DNA from: an uncultured Fibrobacterota bacterium
Lineage (GTDB): Bacteria > Fibrobacterota > Fibrobacteria > UBA5070
Assembly: GCA_903825275.1 (NCBI GenBank)
Contig: CAIKAA010000027.1
Location: forward strand, 1 to 32,534
Reading direction: 5' to 3'
DNA: 32,534 nt
Shown: piece by piece, positions 9,201-15,881 of the stretch
Layout of the letters: every line of letters begins with the position of its first letter
How positions within the stretch are numbered: position 1 is the stretch's first letter
Position numbers and translations under genes: made by a program
Notes under the pieces: generated by a model
Database searches by the model: none
What the model was told of the DNA's origin: nothing
Seen by the model: the letters and a program-made list of their open reading frames with translations, nothing else

Positions 9201-11575
9201 AGTCCAACGATCATCCAGTCCTCCGAAACATTCACTTTCTTCACCGGCAAGTTGGCATGGTAAGGGTCATTCGCAAACGGATTGACTTCGGTAAACGAGG
9301 TTCCGTTCCACTTAAAAATGGTCAACCGATCAAAAGTTGTTGCCCCAGATTTCCCCTGACCCCACGTGGCAGCAAAGTAATTAGAAGACGGATAGATTTG
9401 GGTGGGAGGGCATTTACCCAGAGCTTTCCAAAATTCCCGATCCAAAACCTTTTTGAATGAAGGTCCCACTTTCTGGTACACCCTGAAATCAATTCCATCG
9501 GCAGCGGGACAAACTGTCGCCCCATTTTCCGTAACCGGCCACTTTCCCCTCTCCATGTCATAACAAAATTCCCCTGCACAGAAAGAAGAATTTTGACCAG
9601 TAAATGAGCCGGTATAGGCATTGTCCTCCTGATCCACCTGGAGAGTCCTTCCCAACGATGCCACTCCAATGGTCGTTTGGGTCCGGGTGGGACTGGTGAT
9701 GGTCTTCATCCATCCCGTGGCGTCGTCATAACTAAACCACCACTGCTCTTTTTCTGGGGCCAATCCTTGGTAAGTTGGCAAGGCACCCGCTAGATAACGG
9801 CGGGCAATGGTTTCGGTTTGGACAACCGGGCGTTTGACGATGTATTGGAGTTGGTAGTTGAATACATCCTGCCCTCCTTGATTGAAGATCACTTTGTTTA
9901 AGTAACGCGAGTCCACAAAGATACGGGCATCTGGGAATAGATTCGCTGCCACGCCAGTTGCAAAGACCTCGTCGGCGCCTTTCAATTGCCAATCGAGCGT
10001 CGCTTTTTCCAAGACCTGTTCAGTACCCGTGAATTGCGCCAAATCGTTTACCACAGTGAAAAAGGGAGAGCTGGACCAGATGGAGGCAATTTGCGATTCT
10101 ACATCGTACGCGAGAGACTTGGATTTCACTTTGTTCCATGCAAAACGCAAGATTCCGCGATTTTGGGGGGCGCGGATTTCCGAGATATCCCAGCGGTAGG
10201 CAAATCCAGCATAGGTATTGGCATCGGCACCCTGCCAGAACGACCCCAAAACATGATCGCCCACACAGAGTTGTTTTCGGATTGCGTCATCACGACCGCC
10301 TAAGACCAATGTTGTGCCATCCGGAAACGTAATCTTCCAACCTAGGAAATTCAGCACATTCGACCCTTGTAGGGCCTTAATCATCACGGTGGGATTGGAA
10401 TTCAAAGTGAAATTGGAACCGTCCCAAGTGGTAAGCTTTCCGCTTCCATAGGGCCCGAGGTTGGCCACAAATTCATCGTCGCTGTAATCCGTTGTCCCCT
10501 TGTGATTGGTGACAATGAATGGCAATTGGAAACTCCATCCATAACCAACGCCACTGGTTGGATTCATTTGGACACTCTGATTCAATGCCGTTGGAGGGGG
10601 GGTGAAATAATTCAAGCCTAGAGACCAAGACAATCCTCCCGTTCCGTTGACCACACCCAATGGGAGCGAATACGAAAAACGACCGGTTTCCGTATTGACC
10701 CCTTCGACCCAATTTCCAGTACCGGCTTGGACCGATGTCGGTGTATAGGGGCCAGGAACCGCGAATTGGACGGGGGGATAAGCCGCCAACCCATTCTCCA
10801 CGACACCATTCACCACATTCGTCCATGTGTTCGAAATGGTGCTAAAGGTGGGCTTTACCGATTGGTAAGCATTTCCAATTGCACCTCCAATGGATTTCCC
10901 AAGAGAACCTAACCAACTGGATACCGTAGATTTGGGAGTCACGGGAGCTGGGCCACTGGATGAGGTGAGGCTCACCGTCCGTCCCGAAGCCGGATCTAAT
11001 GCCCCGGTTCCCGGAATATCCGTCACCGTAACTGCAGCATCGAAGGGGCCTGGGGTGGCGGCTTCCATCAAACTCACATCATCCAGAACCCAATTCACGG
11101 CGGCAAGACCGCTATTGAATTCGACCCGAGCTGCGTTGTCCGTAGCTGAACTCATGGTGAAGGTCTTGGTGAACAATTGCATCGTCGTCGTCAATGCCAC
11201 ATTGAAATTCCCGACGTAACTCACATACGGCGTACCGCTTTGACCAATATTGACCTCCAAATTGCGAGCCGCCGCCGCCCTTGCTTTGAAGGAAAGTGTG
11301 TAGCTCTTGCCTTGTTGCAACAACAAGGCCCCCTGGGTGAGTTGAACATGCCAAGGTTGTGTCCCCGCCTTGGTGATGGTGTTCACATACTCGCCATTCA
11401 CCACCTGGCCGGTCGATGCAGCACCTCCGTAGACCCCAAGGCTCCAGGAAGCGACACCACTGCTAAATCCGCCATTGATCATCATTTCGGTTCCGGCGGC
11501 AAATGTCGGGGAACCAATCATCATCAAACTTAGCGCCCCCAAAATTGACAAGATTTGGAAGTTGATTTTTGGCAT
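6299..11575 (-). CDS. Giant secreted RHS-associated protein, N-terminal partner (TcB-like?)
   Basis: The 1758-residue product has a signal peptide (1-26, ending PTFA) and a CBM4/9-like jelly-roll at ~27-170 (starts NGGFSSGVASWSL, ends WVLDDVSL). A segment with NTETGRFSYSLPL follows, of the kind seen before RHS/SpvB-like shells. The long middle has recurring W-N-G units (KWNGTSF, RWNGNNW) that suggest a beta-propeller. A second jelly-roll-like stretch lies near the C-terminus (NTIWVDDLLISP), and then two YD repeats (YDARGRA, YDARGRV) where it ends. It therefore has the layout of the N-terminal part of an RHS shell, with the core and toxin on the next gene, as in TcB/TcC pairs. The TcB comparison is inference. 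The start ATG at 11575 has AGGTGA 8 bases upstream. Glycan binding at a cell surface is suggested by the CBM-like modules. Confidence 0.8.
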   Translation of the reverse strand: MPKINFQILSILGALSLMMIGSPTFAAGTEMMINGGFSSGVASWSLGVYGGAASTGQVVNGEYVNTITKAGTQPWHVQLTQGALLLQQGKSYTLSFKARAAAARNLEVNIGQSGTPYVSYVGNFNVALTTTMQLFTKTFTMSSATDNAARVEFNSGLAAVNWVLDDVSLMEAATPGPFDAAVTVTDIPGTGALDPASGRTVSLTSSSGPAPVTPKSTVSSWLGSLGKSIGGAIGNAYQSVKPTFSTISNTWTNVVNGVVENGLAAYPPVQFAVPGPYTPTSVQAGTGNWVEGVNTETGRFSYSLPLGVVNGTGGLSWSLGLNYFTPPPTALNQSVQMNPTSGVGYGWSFQLPFIVTNHKGTTDYSDDEFVANLGPYGSGKLTTWDGSNFTLNSNPTVMIKALQGSNVLNFLGWKITFPDGTTLVLGGRDDAIRKQLCVGDHVLGSFWQGADANTYAGFAYRWDISEIRAPQNRGILRFAWNKVKSKSLAYDVESQIASIWSSSPFFTVVNDLAQFTGTEQVLEKATLDWQLKGADEVFATGVAANLFPDARIFVDSRYLNKVIFNQGGQDVFNYQLQYIVKRPVVQTETIARRYLAGALPTYQGLAPEKEQWWFSYDDATGWMKTITSPTRTQTTIGVASLGRTLQVDQEDNAYTGSFTGQNSSFCAGEFCYDMERGKWPVTENGATVCPAADGIDFRVYQKVGPSFKKVLDREFWKALGKCPPTQIYPSSNYFAATWGQGKSGATTFDRLTIFKWNGTSFTEVNPFANDPYHANLPVKKVNVSEDWMIVGLQRPNSIVEYVPLVSDWEGIWKSLNRSATTCDASLSGAGSVAYPAGTGVSTGNGCIAFSNANGYPSVQISGEFINIHSNDGAFAVFRKNRTSFENISYRIRGPLVNNVEIHPWDAAWAGKIKAFWSGDNWIAADYAPTNGVLRLSFWRWNGNNWAYSEPFAMTGNPSSEKAFPAPNGFISESSNDPAGMVSVGRVAFPKIGGTVTAKNMSATLPGGANGAWPAGSYSNPSVTASQSLTAIQMNFTSDWPYPMYDPVANNRYYSFLFRDGVDVSSALVDPMNAPYGLFDLQIGPDEKWLIGKTASNYYGIAKKDMVGSLDEHYYLVPISNDRSAPNLGIGGPATWTQLTGSVASRSSVDGVFYSSRLSLSDGGWVLTDNLRRPYFYPMTLSGPSKGILPFGSNELNVVTSITTSSLRPGTTSKQGVAQTSQFYYGSNSAIYDGTFLSPVAIYSTITHPNSGGASLDQLTNEYWTFQAAKTMSQYVHPSLKEATGYLSKSTSIGPDGTQTVAVPEYRNDVWNGTTHSETTVFSAFRTTEQTIKGGATLTKTKESGLFDGISGKPVSSALKIGGITSDYGEGVQFRHAVMAWNFNPAGMPLLEYRALYKNTLDVNNLLANGNAYKQMQTDCLAGKCLLQSASENTFASNNIDLIKQRVWGLGTMNVDATKFTTGQVAAPKSLAEGWSDVSNINVNRAVSGSVLEATTQMGTNSPQSKVTVYEGNMVLPTIAFSGSSLANCAGISAEDGVVGLNNNYENGTVSPTGPRWEIDPTKVTFDKTLSHSGQYSFKVTDSYGPTRNLYLTESPDLANGVEVSAWVYSTGAMPHISLQKWNGTTIINSYDALPDNAATAAAGFKANRWQFWRVRIPKSAVTDVINPAIGGTKKTRVFFGTMNLSGGNTIWVDDLLISPVSAGAVITGYDARGRAVSATTKDGITATTEYDARGRVQSVRDHRGRISSESSVIPAGEN
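6303..6311 (-). promoter_or_regulatory. Strong ribosome binding site for the tip-bearing RHS gene
   Basis: On the minus strand AGGGGAGAA precedes the ATG at 6297 by about 6 bases and lies wholly inside the last codons of the upstream RHS gene. It fixes the start of the 1412-residue protein and shows that the two halves are separate, coupled proteins, not one gene broken by an error. Confidence 0.7.
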
Positions 11576-11826
11576 GGCAAATCACCTCATAGCCGACCCC
11601 GTAAGACAGGGTCAGTTTCTGTGTGCAATGGAGATGGTCAGAATTATTGAGCTATGAAAATTAGTTGAGAGGCATTTTTTCAGAAGGGAGTCAAGGGAAA
11701 ATTTTAAAATCTATGGATCCCGCTGGGATACAAGAAATTCTCAAAAATTTTGAATTTTATTGCCAGTTTTTAATTTTTGAATTATTGCAAGCCCAAGCTT
11801 GAACCACTCCTCTCAGGTCCAAACCA
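11576..11826 (-). promoter_or_regulatory. Leader and probable promoter region of the RHS operon
   Basis: This AT-rich stretch precedes the first RHS gene. Read on the minus strand it has TTGACT (in CCTTGACTCCC) followed by an AT-rich run with TAATTT and CATAGCT, but spacing to a good -10 is not canonical. Closer to the gene lies a hairpin GACCC-9 nt-GGGTC (11595-11613), followed by the ribosome site AGGTGA (11582-11587). I compared it with c-di-GMP riboswitch cores and saw no match. A promoter here is expected from operon structure; its exact position is not resolved. Confidence 0.35.
11595..11613 (-). other. Small hairpin in the RHS leader
   Basis: GACCC (11595-11599) and GGGTC (11609-11613) form a perfect 5-bp stem with a 9-base loop. 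It lies about 20 bases before the ATG, just upstream of the AGGTGA ribosome site. It could modulate translation or mRNA stability; no function can be claimed. Confidence 0.3.
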
Positions 11827-12249
11827 GTGACGAAACCTAACGATCCTCTTTCCACGACCCCTTCGTTCACCCCCCCAAGCGATCATGAAACACATTTTCC
11901 CTCCCGAAGGCACCATGGCCATCGCTCGAAATCTCAACCCCGAGCTGGGCGGTCTCCAGAAAGAATCTGCCTTGCGATCCCTCCACATTTTGCTCGAGTA
12001 TGGCTGAAAGGTGGCGACCTTTTGCTCAAGGATACTTTGATCGAAACGATACACCCCAACTTGAAGGGAGACACCATGACCATCGCAGATGCCCTACGGC
12101 TTGAGGGTAGAGCTAAAGGCAAGGCCGAGGGAATTGATGAAGGCATTAGCATCTCCAAACTGGAAGACGCCCGCAAGATGCTGGAACACGGCATAGCCTG
12201 GACCGTTGTCACCGACATCACCAGAATCAAACCCGAAGACCTTGCCTAA
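11827..12249 (+). pseudogene. Degraded Rpn / PD-(D/E)XK transposase-family gene remnant
   Basis: The last ~65 codons encode a segment (MTIADALRLEGRAKGKAEG, then RKMLEHGIAW and ITRIKPEDL) typical of the C-terminus of Rpn recombination-promoting nucleases, which are annotated as putative transposases. The opening GTG codons give (M)TKPNDPL, like the family N-terminus, but a shift of one base is then needed to continue as DPLFHDPFVHP, and that frame soon hits a stop. A second frame gives an open stretch (MKHIFPPEGTMAIARNL...) ending in TGA at about 12,006. The catalytic nuclease core is absent. Multiple frame breaks plus a large internal deletion make this a pseudogene; the single open frame is a chance join. 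It abuts the repeat block, as decaying mobile DNA often does. Confidence 0.65.
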
Positions 12250-12278
12250 CCTCCTTACTTTCCGCAGTCCTTCGCCCC

Positions 12279-12305
12279 GCCCCCATCCCGCGCCAGCGGT
12301 GATGG
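12279..12305 (+). repeat. GC-rich repeat A, copy 1
   Basis: This 27-base unit begins GCCCCCATCCCGCGCC and ends AGCGGTGATGG. It recurs at 12448-12474 (identical) and at 12523-12548 (one base shorter). All three copies are in the same orientation. It is followed here by copy 1 of a 51-base unit. Confidence 0.8.
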
Positions 12306-12313
12306 GCGTCCCA

Positions 12314-12364
12314 CCGTCAGACCATAGCGCCGTATAACTCCGCCCTGACCGATAGATGGCGGAT
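12314..12364 (+). repeat. 51-base repeat B, copy 1
   Basis: The unit runs from CCGTCAGACCATAGCG to ATGGCGGAT and matches 12556-12606 at 44 of 51 positions without gaps. Both copies sit 8-9 bases downstream of a repeat A copy, so A and B make one composite element. Confidence 0.8.
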
Positions 12365-12447
12365 CCAATCACCACGAACTCGCATAGCCTCCCCAATCAT
12401 CCCCCCCACAAAGTCCCATCCTTCGCTGTCCCCACCCCTGGTCCTCC

Positions 12448-12474
12448 GCCCCCATCCCGCGCCAGCGGTGATGG
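12448..12474 (+). repeat. GC-rich repeat A, copy 2 (solitary)
   Basis: Identical to copy 1 over 27 bases, but followed by GCCGCTGACAGGCCGCCC in place of the 51-base unit. It therefore looks like a truncated element. Confidence 0.8.
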
Positions 12475-12522
12475 CCGCTGACAGGCCGCCCTTGCCTCTC
12501 CACCTCTCCCTCGCGCATTTTC

Positions 12523-12548
12523 GCCCCCATCCCGCGCAGCGGTGATGG
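12523..12548 (+). repeat. GC-rich repeat A, copy 3
   Basis: Matches copies 1 and 2 except for one missing C (CGCGCAGC for CGCGCCAGC). It leads directly into repeat B copy 2. Confidence 0.8.
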
Positions 12549-12555
12549 CGTCCCT

Positions 12556-12606
12556 CCGTCAGACTATAACGCCGTAAAACTCCGCCCTGACGGCCAAATG
12601 GCGGAT
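12556..12606 (+). repeat. 51-base repeat B, copy 2, with terminal palindrome
   Basis: Second copy of the 51-base unit. In this copy CCGTCAG (12556-12562) and CTGACGG (12587-12593) form a perfect 7-base inverted repeat around a 24-base centre; copy 1 keeps only GTCAG/CTGAC. The end CTGACGGCCAAATGG (12587-12601) is also mirrored by CCAGATGGCCGTCAG at 12699-12713, right at the end of the next gene. Confidence 0.75.
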
Positions 12607-12629
12607 GCAGACGCAGCGAACGGGGGAGG

Positions 12630-12670
12630 CCTGCCCCGAAGGCGTACGCGGCGGTACGTCGAGGGGCAGG
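12630..12670. repeat. Nested palindrome (strong stem-loop)
   Basis: CCTGCCCC (12630-12637) pairs with GGGGCAGG (12663-12670). Inside, CGTAC (12643-12647) pairs with GTACG (12654-12658) around GCGGCG. The two stems are separated by small internal loops. There is no T-run, so it is not a standard intrinsic terminator for either strand, though it lies just 3' of the minus-strand synthetase gene. A REP/BIME-like repeated element or a structured RNA end are the main options. Confidence 0.65.
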
Positions 12671-12709
12671 ACGGGGCCCCGTGAGCAAGTATGCGCCGCC
12701 AGATGGCCG

Positions 12710-13975
12710 TCAGGAGCCGCCGCCGACGATGCGGCGGGACTGTTCTAGCAACTCGTTCAGCAGCTGCTGGGCTTGGGCGAAGGTATGGCTCAGTTTGAGC
12801 GCCCTCTGGCAAGACAGGATGGCGTCCTCTACCTCGTTGCGATCAGAAAGGACCAGGGCCAACCCAAAATGGGCATGGGCGCTGTTGGCCTTGAAGCCCA
12901 GAACTTCCCGGAATTCCGCTTCGGCTTCGTCCAAACGCCCCATGCGTCGCCAGGCCAAGGCCAAATTGATGCGGGCGCGCGCATTGCGCGGGTCGGCGGA
13001 TCTCGCCTTGACAAAATCGGCCACGGCATCCGAGTGGTGTTCCAGGCTTTCACAGGCCATGCCCCGGTGATTCAAGACCACCGATAGCGTGAAGTTGTCC
13101 AGCTGCAGCTCCAAAAGGTCGGTGTAGATTCGCACCGCATCGTCCATTTCACCGGCGATCTGGGCGTTCAACCCCTTTTTCAACAGCTTCTCGATGTCTG
13201 CTTGAGACGTGCGACGCGACCTCGATATTTCTTGACCTGGCGCGACAAAATGCGGGTGCTCCGACGTGGCGTGTTCAAAGTGGTTATCGCGCGCCCTGGC
13301 GAGATCCGAAATGTTCGTCTTCTGATAATCCCGGATTTCCTGGAAGATGGTGTCGGACAAAACCAAATTCGCATTGAGGGCCGCCAATTTCCGGCGGATC
13401 TGCTGGTTCAAGGGGTGAGCGCCGACCTTGTAGATCAGCTCGTGCTCGACTTCCGCCCAGGCATCCTGCAAAATCGTGCGCACTTGGATTTCCACCCGAA
13501 ACTCGGCCAAAGCGGGATATTCGCGCTGGAGTTGGTAAGGAAGATTCACCAAAAGATGGGTGCTCGAATACCCAAACTCGGCAAAGGAGCGGCCTTCGCC
13601 TTTCTGCTCCAGCTCCTGGATTTCAAAGACCATCCGCGCCGCCTCGACCACGGTGTCGACATCCTCCAGAAAAGGGCAGACGGCCCGCAAGGCCATCAAA
13701 TCGGTCATCCGGCGCAAGGCAGGAATGGGTTCGACCAGATCTTGGGGAGAAAATTTGCGTTGGATCTTCTCGAGAAGGCTCGGGAGCCGCTTGACCCGGC
13801 CTTTGACCTGCACCGCGGGAACCTTGGTTTCGGCCGCCCGCTGCAAGAGAGTCGCCATCTCCAAAAGCACTTGGTCGCAAGTCGGGAGCAATCGATGGTA
13901 CAAACCTTCGACCGAATCTTCGTCCAAAGAATGAAACGAGTCCTCCGGGATCGGTGAAGGGGACAAGCCGATCAC
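12710..13975 (-). CDS. RelA/SpoT-type (p)ppGpp synthetase domain fused to TPR repeats
   Basis: The frame is open from 14200, but the start chosen is GTG at 13975, which overlaps the upstream stop as GTGA and has GGTGG nearby; this gives 421 residues. Residues ~35-190 form a small-alarmone-synthetase-like nucleotidyltransferase: a basic ATP-binding stretch KGRVKRLPSLLEKIQRK, TDLMALRAV with the metal-binding Asp, GYSSTHLLV (the GYRSIH equivalent), and EIQVRTILQDAWAEVEHEL, which carries the catalytic Glu and the SAS signature. All key residues appear present, so synthesis of (p)ppGpp or a related alarmone is plausible. No HD hydrolase domain is seen. From ~265 to 410, tetratricopeptide repeats follow (e.g. 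ARINLALAWRRMGRLDEAE), likely for protein contacts. It is the last gene of a three-gene cluster with a membrane Cas4-like protein and a lipoprotein. Confidence 0.85.
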   Translation of the reverse strand: MIGLSPSPIPEDSFHSLDEDSVEGLYHRLLPTCDQVLLEMATLLQRAAETKVPAVQVKGRVKRLPSLLEKIQRKFSPQDLVEPIPALRRMTDLMALRAVCPFLEDVDTVVEAARMVFEIQELEQKGEGRSFAEFGYSSTHLLVNLPYQLQREYPALAEFRVEIQVRTILQDAWAEVEHELIYKVGAHPLNQQIRRKLAALNANLVLSDTIFQEIRDYQKTNISDLARARDNHFEHATSEHPHFVAPGQEISRSRRTSQADIEKLLKKGLNAQIAGEMDDAVRIYTDLLELQLDNFTLSVVLNHRGMACESLEHHSDAVADFVKARSADPRNARARINLALAWRRMGRLDEAEAEFREVLGFKANSAHAHFGLALVLSDRNEVEDAILSCQRALKLSHTFAQAQQLLNELLEQSRRIVGGGS

Positions 13976-15879
13976 CGCAAGGCCACCGCGATTTGGGGCG
14001 GCGGCTTCAACAGGTCGCGTCGGGGTCGACTTCCCGTATACGAGGAGCAGGCATGACGCCAGCCGCACCCATTGCAGACACTCGACTGGGTTTGGGCCTT
14101 GGGCGAAGCCATTTTGGACAACACCTTGTTGAACCGTTCTAGCGCGATGTCCAATTTGCGCTGCTCGGTGGCCACATCTTCCACGACGATGACACGACAT
14201 TGGCGGCGTTCATCCCAAATGGGAAGAGGGAGATTGATCACTACCGGTACCCCGCTCAAGGCCACGCCCATGGTTTCGGCGACGCGCATTTGGGCCACGG
14301 CGTAAACACTCGCCCAATTCAAGGTCTCGCCCACCGACATGGGCGTCACCAAGGAAACCACGTCCGATTCGCCGCGAATTTCGGCAAACCGGTCAGGGCG
14401 CCCGACCAGCACTCCCTTTGGATCGGTCGCGAGAACTCCTTGGTCGGCACGACGGATCAATGCCTCTCCTCCGCGCAATCGACCCCTCACCTCATGATAA
14501 ACCGGAATCCAGATTTCAGGTTCATGACTGGTGCTCAACAAATGAAGGTTGGGAAATCCCGCTTGCCGCAAAACACCCAATACCTCGCAGCGAAGAAATC
14601 CTTCCAACGCCCCTAGCGTCACTTGGCCAGGACTGGTTTGAGGTGCCACCGGCCCAGCTTTCCAGATTGTCCAAGCTTTGGCCAAATCCGCAAGAGCCAA
14701 ACTTTCCCATCCAACATGGGTCCCCGGAAGGTGATAGCGTCGAGCCAGCTCGTCCCCCGTCCACGGGGCCCACGAAAACTGGTTGTACCACTCCAAAATG
14801 TGTTCGAAGGGAGCTCCGGGAGAGGTTTCAGGACGCAAGACCGCGGAGGATCTCCGAAGGATTTGCATGTCCGAATCCGAGGCATCTCCGAGAACGCCTG
14901 GATTTGAATTTGGACCGCCCGGAAAAGAAGAATTTTGCTGATTCAAGACCCGGGAAGCTGGGCGGAGCAAGGTGTTGATCGGCAGCTCCATGGTGGGGAA
15001 CTCGACGGAAGGAACAACAAAATGCGTTTCGGGCTCCGGCAAGCGATTGCGCAAATTCTCCACGGCGAATTCGATCGTCTGGGCTCCGGGAGGGGGGGAA
15101 ATCGCCCCAGGAGGGGGGCTCGATTCGATTCCCCCGAAGGCGGAGGGCGCCTCGGAAGCCTGATGTCCCTCCACATCGAACGCGGCCTGGGTCGACTCCT
15201 GACTGCGAACTCCCGGCAACGAGGGGAGGTAAACGGCTTCTTCCCCGAAATAGGCTGCCCCCGAGGAGGGCGTTCCAGAAGGGGAAGAAGGGGCGGTCGG
15301 TCTCGGCAAGGGAGTGGAAGGGGGGGAAGCAGCGGTCCATTCCGCAGCGACTTCGGGCTTGAAGACCAGGAATTCATGGCCGCTCCCCGAAGCATTCCCA
15401 GGCGACGAAGGAGGGACCGATTCGGCTTCCATCTGGCCCGCCATCAGCTTGCTGGTCCGAAAGGCCGAATCTTGGGCAAAACGCAAGGGCGTGGGCGAGG
15501 GAGGAGGAGTCGCTGGACGGTCTTGGCGTTCAGCAAGGGCCGGTGGTGGAGGCGCCAACCAACGCTTTGCCAAAACGCCCCACCCCAATCCCAAGGCCCA
15601 AAAGATGGCGATTTCCTGGAGGATCTGGATCTTCATTTCCCTGCCCAGATCTCCTGCAAACTGAGCGAACGCGGCGCTGACTGCGACCAGCGCCACCAAA
15701 GAAACCCAGGGCCACCAACCCATCACGGCTGTCAGCAAAAGCCCTACGGCCAAAAAACGCCAGTCGGCGACCGGAACCCGAAAGGTCAACCAGTAGATCG
15801 ACCACGCCACCGTTCCCAGAAAGGTCACAAACTGAAGGATGTGAATCACCAATTTCTGGTAAATGGGGGGCTTGGTCAT
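13972..15879 (-). CDS. Membrane protein with degenerate Cas4-like PD-(D/E)XK domain
   Basis: The product has 635 residues. Four hydrophobic segments occupy ~10-32, 39-55, 58-75 and 85-103. A long proline- and serine-rich linker covers ~108-370. The C-terminal region (~372-620) resembles Cas4/RecB-type nucleases. Cysteines at 431, 602, 605 and 611 reproduce the Fe-S cluster spacing of that family (one early, then CNGCGWRHAC). GRPDR (493-497) supplies the motif II Asp and Q530 a later conserved residue. However, the expected E-x-K is replaced by VVSLVTP, so nuclease activity is doubtful. CRISPR or repair roles are unlikely given the membrane anchor and absent cas genes. A DNA-, ligand- or redox-sensing role is possible but unproven. 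The stop overlaps the GTG start of the alarmone synthetase gene, and the start is 2 bases from the lipoprotein stop. Domain identity rests on motif reading only. Confidence 0.6.
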   Translation of the reverse strand: MTKPPIYQKLVIHILQFVTFLGTVAWSIYWLTFRVPVADWRFLAVGLLLTAVMGWWPWVSLVALVAVSAAFAQFAGDLGREMKIQILQEIAIFWALGLGWGVLAKRWLAPPPPALAERQDRPATPPPSPTPLRFAQDSAFRTSKLMAGQMEAESVPPSSPGNASGSGHEFLVFKPEVAAEWTAASPPSTPLPRPTAPSSPSGTPSSGAAYFGEEAVYLPSLPGVRSQESTQAAFDVEGHQASEAPSAFGGIESSPPPGAISPPPGAQTIEFAVENLRNRLPEPETHFVVPSVEFPTMELPINTLLRPASRVLNQQNSSFPGGPNSNPGVLGDASDSDMQILRRSSAVLRPETSPGAPFEHILEWYNQFSWAPWTGDELARRYHLPGTHVGWESLALADLAKAWTIWKAGPVAPQTSPGQVTLGALEGFLRCEVLGVLRQAGFPNLHLLSTSHEPEIWIPVYHEVRGRLRGGEALIRRADQGVLATDPKGVLVGRPDRFAEIRGESDVVSLVTPMSVGETLNWASVYAVAQMRVAETMGVALSGVPVVINLPLPIWDERRQCRVIVVEDVATEQRKLDIALERFNKVLSKMASPKAQTQSSVCNGCGWRHACSSYTGSRPRRDLLKPPPQIAVALR

Positions 15880-15881
15880 AT

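Noticed and set aside
11576-11720. c-di-GMP (GEMM) riboswitch in the RHS leader
   Set aside because: The leader has one small hairpin but I could not find the conserved GEMM core sequences or its second stem.
12630-12670. Intrinsic terminator for the synthetase-TPR gene
   Set aside because: The stem is strong but no T-run follows on either strand, and it lies among repeats, so a repeat-element origin is preferred.
12279-12713. CRISPR array, considered because repeats sit near a gene with a Cas4-like domain
   Set aside because: There are only three short and two longer units, spaced irregularly and joined as composites, with no uniform spacers and no other cas gene.
13976-14200. Longer N-terminus for the RelA/SpoT-TPR protein
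   Set aside because: The extra 75 residues lie entirely inside the Cas4-like gene and look like shadow sequence; GTG at 13975 fits the overlap pattern.
13972-15879. Functional CRISPR Cas4 or AddB-type repair nuclease
   Set aside because: The E-x-K is missing, the protein is membrane-anchored with a long linker, and its neighbours are a lipoprotein and an alarmone synthetase.
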